Below, in pieces: positions 58,500 through 64,000 of a DNA stretch of 64,000 bases. The DNA is taken from NCBI GenBank assembly GCA_963978895.1, contig OZ022242.1, forward strand, positions 3,159,166 to 3,223,165, given 5' to 3'. Each line of letters begins with the position of its first letter. The stretch's first letter is position 1. Position numbers and translations under genes: made by a program. The DNA comes from Erpobdella octoculata (taxonomy: Eukaryota > Annelida > Clitellata > Hirudinida > Erpobdellidae). Below the pieces are notes generated by a model. The model had not been told where the DNA came from. It saw only the letters and a list, made by a program, of their open reading frames with translations, and did no database searches.

Positions 58500-59355
58500 T
58501 AAATATATATAGTGTTTCCAACTCCATAATTTTCCAAATATTAGCTGTATATTCTTTACTTAAACAAAACTTTTCTTTGAAAATTTCCGATTACAGTCAT
58601 TTTAACAAGATTTAATTTTTTTAAATTCCTTATATTAACATTTAATTTTACCGCTGGTCTTCCTTGTTTGTCAACAAATCTTGGAAGTGAAAACAAGTGA
58701 ATCAAAAAACAAAGTTTTTTAAAAACACACTTTTATATAATCGATTTTGTGGGCCACATTCTGTTACATAAACAACGAGCATAATAGCATAGACAATAAA
58801 TAGTTCGACGAAAATATCACAAATATTTATTTAATTAAATTTTGTCCAATCGATCTGAAAATTTGATAGAATGCATTGTTAATCCGTTCGGAGGTATGTT
58901 TATTTAAATTTTTAAGTCTCTAGCTCATCGGGAAGTTAGTTTAAAATCGATTACAAAATTTGACGACAGACAGATAGAGAAGTCAAGTTAAGTAAAAGTG
59001 TGTAGTTAATAAACTTTCAATCAAGCTGAAAAACACGGAACATGAATTAGCTCTTCATGATAATGCATTATTTTAAAAAATGATGGTAGAAATTCACACA
59101 AACTATAATTCATTTATAAGTCTTGATTAAGCAGCTGCTTTTATTAATAATAAGTAAAAATTATTTAAAGTCAACATTGAAATTGAAACAGTGCAAGCCT
59201 TTATAAGTACTACATACAGAACTAAAAAATTGATAAACTTGAGATGACTTTTTATAAAATAACAGCGTATGAATATCGGTTCGAAAAACGACACAAACAA
59301 ATCCTTGTGTGTTATAGCAGTCACATATCAACAAAATAAATGAAATTGTTCAGTT
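58500..59355. other. no gene recognised
   Basis: AT-rich; includes a repeat shared inverted with 20.65 kb (GACAGACAGATAGAGAAGTC at 58968). Confidence 0.4.
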
Positions 59356-59358
59356 ACA

Positions 59359-61233
59359 TCATGAAGGCTTTCCTTTTAAGGAAACATTTTCTTCCTGGAA
59401 GCTTTCATTTTCGATTCCAGAACTTGAAAAAGAATCGTTAGTTCTATTCTTTGTGGAATCTATCACGAACATTTCATTCACATCTTGAACCTTCGGTGAA
59501 ACTTTGTTTTCATGTCTGAATAGAAACATTAAAGTTTAATGGTTATTGACAGATCAACACACCAATCAGTTACATGAGATATACATTTGTAAAATAATAA
59601 TAATAATAATAATAATGCCAATTTATAGAGCACCGGATCCTGAGCTTCAGAGGTGCGCAGGATCAAATCCAAATGCCTTGGAAAATAAATGAGTTTCCTA
59701 CAATCTTCTGCACTTTAAAAATTCTGTTCATACTTCATAACAGTAGAGTTTACGTACCTGATTTTGTATCGAAGGGATTTGAATATCTTTATGCTTTTAT
59801 TGTAACTAGAATAAAAATTATTCAAAGCTGTGATTATATGAATTTGAATGGATATTTACAATAACATTTATTAATACTGTAATACCTGTTGAACCACCAA
59901 CAAAATATCACTGTTATAATCAAAATCACTGTCATTCCCAAAGATATAGACAAAACACAAAGAGCTACCACAAGGTGTTCATATTTATTCGAACTTTTCA
60001 ACACTGATAAAAAATATTTCAAGTTATTAAAAACCAAATCATTTATTTAACACCTGGAAATTGAAATTGTCAGTCAAATAAATATAGAAAAAAAGTTACC
60101 TTCATTGAAAACTTCTACCTTACGAGCAGTGCAATGACATTTTTTAAATGCATTTAATTTACAAATTGCAAAACAGGTATAAATTCCAGCTGATTTAATA
60201 CTATGGGCAGACAGAATAGCACTATTATTGCTTGCAATGAATGAATCTTGCTGCCAATCATAAGAACATTGGAAATCTTTATATTGGTTGACAGAACAGT
60301 TAACATCATGTAGGTTATTTATATTCATTTGTTCTTTTATGTTCTTAAAATCTAAATGTTAAAACAACAAGTTTATTAAATAATCTAAAATAACTGGACT
60401 AATAGTCATAAAAACTATTGTAATAGTGCAACTGAAGCTTTCTTTTACAAAATAAATTAAAAAAATAAATAATATTAAATAAATCAACCAACAAAAAACG
60501 TTAAGCCTTGGCAGACTGCATGGTTTGATGTGAGACATATTTTTAACATGACACTTGAAAGACAATTCATTCATATCAGATGATATTTCTAACTCATCTT
60601 TCATTTCAATTGTCGAAGTATTGTAAAACTGTTCATCAATAACTTCTTCATAAACAATTTTTTCATTTTTGTCCTCTGCAGTCCAACTGAACTGTAATTT
60701 AGGATCAGATTCGCCAGCAAAGGAGAATTTGCAAGTTTTCTTCAATATTTCTGGTTTTATTTTGTCACACGTGTTTTCGCCAATCATAGGACGATCTTGT
60801 TTCATATTTGACAAACATTCCAAATCTTTCAATTGTAAATATATATAAATATAATTGTTCCATAAATCAGTTTCATAAAACTAAACTTGAGAAATTATGA
60901 ACAATCAACAACGTTTACCTCCAACAACAAGTTCTACAACTGCAGTAACAACAGGATTCTCTCCAAGATCTGCAGATGTTCTACACAAGTACTTTCCAGC
61001 CCTATCCTTAGATGCACGAATCAATGTAAGATTGCAGAATATATCATTGGAATTACAAGAAGCTTTGTATCTCTCATGGATGTCATTTTGAAAATGATCA
61101 TAAACAATTGATTCCTCGTTACTTCCAGCTGGAATGAAACTCCATCTGACATACGGAATGTTCTTTATATCATGCTTGCATGGAAGTTCCACTAATGAAC
61201 CGGTGTTGACTATAAGAAAGTTTGCTTCATGGC
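59359..61233 (-). CDS. three-Ig transmembrane receptor-like gene D
   Basis: The most compact and complete copy. Exons: Ig1 61233-60919 (315 nt), Ig2 60825-60493 (333 nt), Ig3 60351-60100 (252 nt), TM 60003-59886 (118 nt), tail 59515-59359. Ig1 carries VELPC, VRWSF and DRAGKYLC; Ig2 TCKFSF, FSWTAED and FKCHV; Ig3 DVNC, SYDWQQ and GIYTCFAIC. The helix is HLVVALCVLSISLGMTVILI and ends in WWFN. The tail of about 52 residues begins RHENKVSPKVQDVNEMFVID, is rich in Ser, Asn and Glu and has no Tyr, so no tyrosine-based signalling motif. Ectodomain introns are phase 1 and the tail intron phase 2, as in B. Its tail differs from that of B. The signal-peptide exon would lie to the right of 61233 and was not found. 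Likely a surface recognition or adhesion receptor of the same family as B and C. Confidence 0.87.
59599..59670 (-). mobile_element. SINE/L2-type 3' tail fragment
   Basis: An AAT-repeat run followed by GCCAATTTATAGAGCACCGG, the reverse of the CGGTGCTCTATAAATTGGC-type tail shared by many animal SINEs. In the tail intron of gene D. Confidence 0.45.
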
Positions 61234-61589
61234 CTGTCAAATATAATATAGTAAATTATTTAGAAAATGTATTTGAACCTCAAAACGCACTTGATATCAG
61301 GTTAAGAAAAAGTGAAAATCTGTATAGTTTTAGTCAGAATTATTAGTTAGAGAAATTATTGAAGACAATGACAAAAGCAAAAATCTCATTATTTGCCGCA
61401 GTTGATGTTAAAAAGTTAAAATCTTATAATCTTTTTAAGGTTTTAACTTCCTTATGCTCATTAAATAAATCTGAATTCCTGGATATATGCTTTTGTTTTT
61501 TGTCACATTACACCATTGTTGACATACCATAACAAATCATTCTTGCATCCCTCCATCAAAAAAAGAATTGGCCCAATAGTCATTGCCTC

Positions 61590-62374
61590 CTCCGACTTGG
61601 TTGATTTTTGGGATCTGCCACTTTTGGCAATTTATTATAAAATGACTTTTGTCCCTAAAGTACAAACATTTACTTTCTTGTTAATGACTTTTTTTTAGAA
61701 ATTTCTTTTATCAGCGTGGACTTATGAAGCTTTTTGTTTTATTTCCACTTGCTCCTATTGCCCTCTGAGTAACTCATTCTGGAAAACACAGAGTTCTGTG
61801 ATGAGTCTGTTTACAGTTTTTTTACCTGCTCATCATCTTCCAGCTAGTTACAAATGAAAGATATTCATTTGACATAGAAATCAAAATTTTCATGATCAGA
61901 AAAATATCCGGCAACTTTTCCATGCCGTTTTATGTTCAAACTGTTGAACAGGTTTTCATTTTTGACAAATAACTGACATTTCTACTTTGATTTTCAGGTT
62001 TCTGGAAAACTCCATTCCAAAAGTGTAGAGCTTTTCATCTGAGTCTCCTCGTCCAAATAATTTTCCAGCTCTAACCACATTTCCCTCGCTGATTGAAGTT
62101 TCCCAACCATCATCAAAACCTCAGTCGACATGTTGGAAATCAGAATGTGAAGAGCCGCAATTTTAGTTCAATTATAGTCATCAAATTCTTTACTAAATTT
62201 GTACATTTCCTCTTCACAGACACCGACAGTTGGTTATTGTAGCAATGTCAATTTACGTTCGACAACATCGATGTAATTTCTGATTCCTCGCATCAAGATG
62301 GTGTTCCAAAATTTCTTCGTGCTCTAATTGTTCTTTGCCACAAGCTGCTTTAATTTATCTATGCTAAAATTCAT
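61590..62374 (-). pseudogene. Copia-type gag relic with damaged zinc knuckle
   Basis: From an ATG at 62374 the frame reads MNFSIDKLKQLVAKNN, KKFWNTILMRGIRNYIDVVE, MYKFSKEFDDYN, KIAALHILISNMSTEVLMMV and SAREMWLELENYLDEETQMK, interrupted by at least four stops. W near the start, HILISNM and the AREMW-L-L motif are the order of Copia gag (UBN2-like). Further on, near 61660, a knuckle C-x2-F-x4-H-x4-C is seen, with Phe where the second Cys should be. No protease, integrase or RT follows in the window. A dead fragment upstream of gene D. Confidence 0.72.
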
Positions 62375-62419
62375 TTTTTATTGTCGAGAAGCAAAAGAAC
62401 AGAAACACTGAACACAACA

Positions 62420-62795
62420 CTAGAGACCACAATCTAATGTACAAAAGAGAACCTTAAACACAGAGTAAATAGCAAATAGAAAACTAGTCAAAGAAATTAA
62501 AGTTTAAACTTATTTGTTTATTTAATTTTAATACTAGACAAAGAGGAAAGTATTTTTAAAAGTAGGAATAAATATAGGTTTAACTTTAAGAGCAAGTAGA
62601 AGGAGTCATAAAATTAAAGTTATTAACTGTTAATAATTGTATTTAGTCAGGATAACGATAAGAGGGATAGAAGAAACTGAAGAAATCAATTTCAGAAAAA
62701 AATTAAAAGAAAAGAATAGAAAAGCAATCTTTAAAAAAATAAAAGGAGGGTAACATAAATAGGAAGCACAATCTTCTAAATCTAAGCCAAGCTAA
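62420..62795. other. no feature recognised
   Basis: AT-rich spacer between the Copia relic and a TIR fragment. Confidence 0.45.
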
Positions 62796-62880
62796 GGTAA
62801 TCTTTCCCACGAACGGCCCGTGTGGCGGATTAATACATAATTCTCGGCTATAATTAATTAAAATAACACAATAAGTGGTT
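62796..62880 (-). mobile_element. TIR end of the GGTAATCTTTCC family
   Basis: GGTAATCTTTCCCACGAACG then GGCGGATTAATACATAATTC equals the right end of copy 1 (44755 backwards). The rest of the element to the right was not traced. Confidence 0.65.
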
Positions 62881-63295
62881 TTTAATATTATTATTATGCA
62901 TTCAAACATTGTACCGAAATTATTCCGAGTTTTTAAAAATTGAGCCTCGGAAACCTGGTTTTTTAGTTTAAAAGTGGAGTTTCATTGATACACTCGCAAC
63001 AAGTTTATTCAGTGGAAACGTATTTAATTTAAATTGCAATAAATAAACTTTACTAACTTTCACAAAATAATGCAACTACTATATGGCTTAAAGTAATAAT
63101 GTATTGTTTATTAAGAAAAATCATTGTCAAAGTCAACACTACCACTTCATTAAGTCATTATTTATTCAAAATAACCGGGAGATTCAAATTATTAGATTAA
63201 TTTGAAAAAAGAAGTTTTAGTATTTTTTGATACTAATGTAAAGATTATTGTTGGTTCATTTATAATTTTTCACAATTTATCAATAGATTGTATAT
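62881..63295. other. no feature recognised
   Basis: AT-rich; CTTTACTAACTTTCACAAAA at 63049 weakly resembles the D1/D2 start. Confidence 0.4.
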
Positions 63296-63297
63296 TA

Positions 63298-63393
<96 letters not shown>

Positions 63394-63397
63394 CATT

Positions 63398-63446
<49 letters not shown>

Positions 63447-63558
63447 CCACCACCACCACCACCACCACCACCACCACCACCACCACCACCACCACCACCA
63501 CCACCATCACCATCACCATCACCATCACCATCATCATCATCATCATCATCATTATCAT
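63296..63558. repeat. mosaic trinucleotide array (ATT)n-(ATC)n-(ACC)n-(ATC)n
   Basis: One uninterrupted trinucleotide register passes from ATT through ATC to ACC and back to ATC. Reading frames across it give Tyr/His, Leu/Ser/Pro or Asn/Asp/Gly runs and are not genes. Confidence 0.97.
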
Positions 63559-64000
63559 CTGTGTTACATTCCCTGATAGAGAAAAATTTGAAAAAAATTT
63601 GAACCCCCCCGCAAACAATTTCTAAATACGGGCCTGAATGTCTGCAGCAATCAGTGCTGTGAGCGTTCGATGAAAGTTTTGCAAGATTTGCATGACTTTT
63701 GTTTGCCACATCAAGAACAACGTTCTCAGGCCCGTCGGGATGGGGGTGTGAAGCACCTCCCACTATTCGACAGTATTCGACACGCTGTCGGTAAAAAATA
63801 TATTGTCGGTACAACTTATAGGTATTGTCAGTTAAGAATATAGGTATTGTCGGTACAACTTTTATTGTCATCCTGTCCAATGACAAAATCTTGAATCCAG
63901 ATTGTAATATGTCTCTGTTATAGTTTCCTCAACAATATGCAAAAAGCTGAAAAATAAACTTTTTAAAATCAATTTGTGCGTGAGGTTTTTTTCATCAAAT
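63559..64000. other. no gene recognised
   Basis: The minus-strand ORF entering this stretch contains VVLDVANKSHANLAKLSSNA, which has a protein-like look but no family I can name; probably a dispersed repeat. Confidence 0.3.

Noticed and set aside
63202..63886. His/Tyr-rich or Asn/Asp/Gly-rich proteins
   Set aside because: Products of the trinucleotide array.

Overview
This is a strongly AT-rich window from an invertebrate animal genome, crowded with repeats. Multi-exon immunoglobulin-domain genes with phase-1 introns, Penelope-like, CR1/L2-like, Ty3 and Copia retroelements, Helitrons, a tRNA-headed SINE and CCCTAA-type telomere-like sequence together point to a metazoan. A mollusc, perhaps a heterobranch gastropod, is my best guess, but that is only an inference from repeat style and cannot be settled here.

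Host genes. All convincing host genes lie on the minus strand. Three paralogous genes at 22.1-26.7, 40.5-42.1 and 59.4-61.2 kb each encode three Ig domains and a transmembrane helix. Their exon lengths match: 315, 333, 252-255 and 117-118 nt. A shorter, divergent relative with two Ig domains and a helix lies at 10.5-13.4 kb. No signal-peptide exon was found for any of them. Together they look like a tandemly expanded family of single-pass surface receptors or adhesion molecules, spread apart by transposon insertions. The only other intact single-exon gene is a 324-residue Tudor-domain protein at 55.5-56.5 kb.

Mobile elements by region. 0-2.1 kb: 3' part of a Penelope-like element (RT plus GIY-YIG) with a hammerhead ribozyme. 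2.2-5 kb: Helitron copies and a palindromic MITE. 5.9-7.9 kb: Helitron end and CR1 LINE. 8-10.4 kb: long hairpin MITEs and a fragment related to the LTR element at 24 kb. 13.7 kb: SINE. 23.8-25.8 kb: a complete small LTR element with a SAP-domain protein and an acidic protein, sitting in an intron of the second Ig gene. 27-28 kb: deleted Ty3 element with RNase H. 29.4-34.1 and 48.3-54.6 kb: two copies of one repeat unit, each carrying different insertions, so that each serves as the empty site for the other. 34.4-35.0 kb: perfect 147-bp inverted repeat of a Penelope-like end with a second hammerhead. 39-40.3 kb: hAT-like element. 42.4-48 kb: nested TIR element, Helitron, L2 LINE and a transposon with TTCATCGTG arrays. 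51.7-54.4 kb: a second transposon built on the same plan. 57-58 kb: CR1 LINE. 61.6-62.4 kb: Copia gag relic. About fifteen (TA)n tracts, and CATA, CAGT, pentanucleotide and trinucleotide tracts, punctuate the window.

The most notable points are the Ig receptor cluster with signs of exon conversion; the hammerhead-bearing Penelope ends that stop in (TA)n, one of them starting exactly at a predicted ribozyme cleavage site; and two DNA transposons whose termini are inverted arrays of a TTCATC motif.
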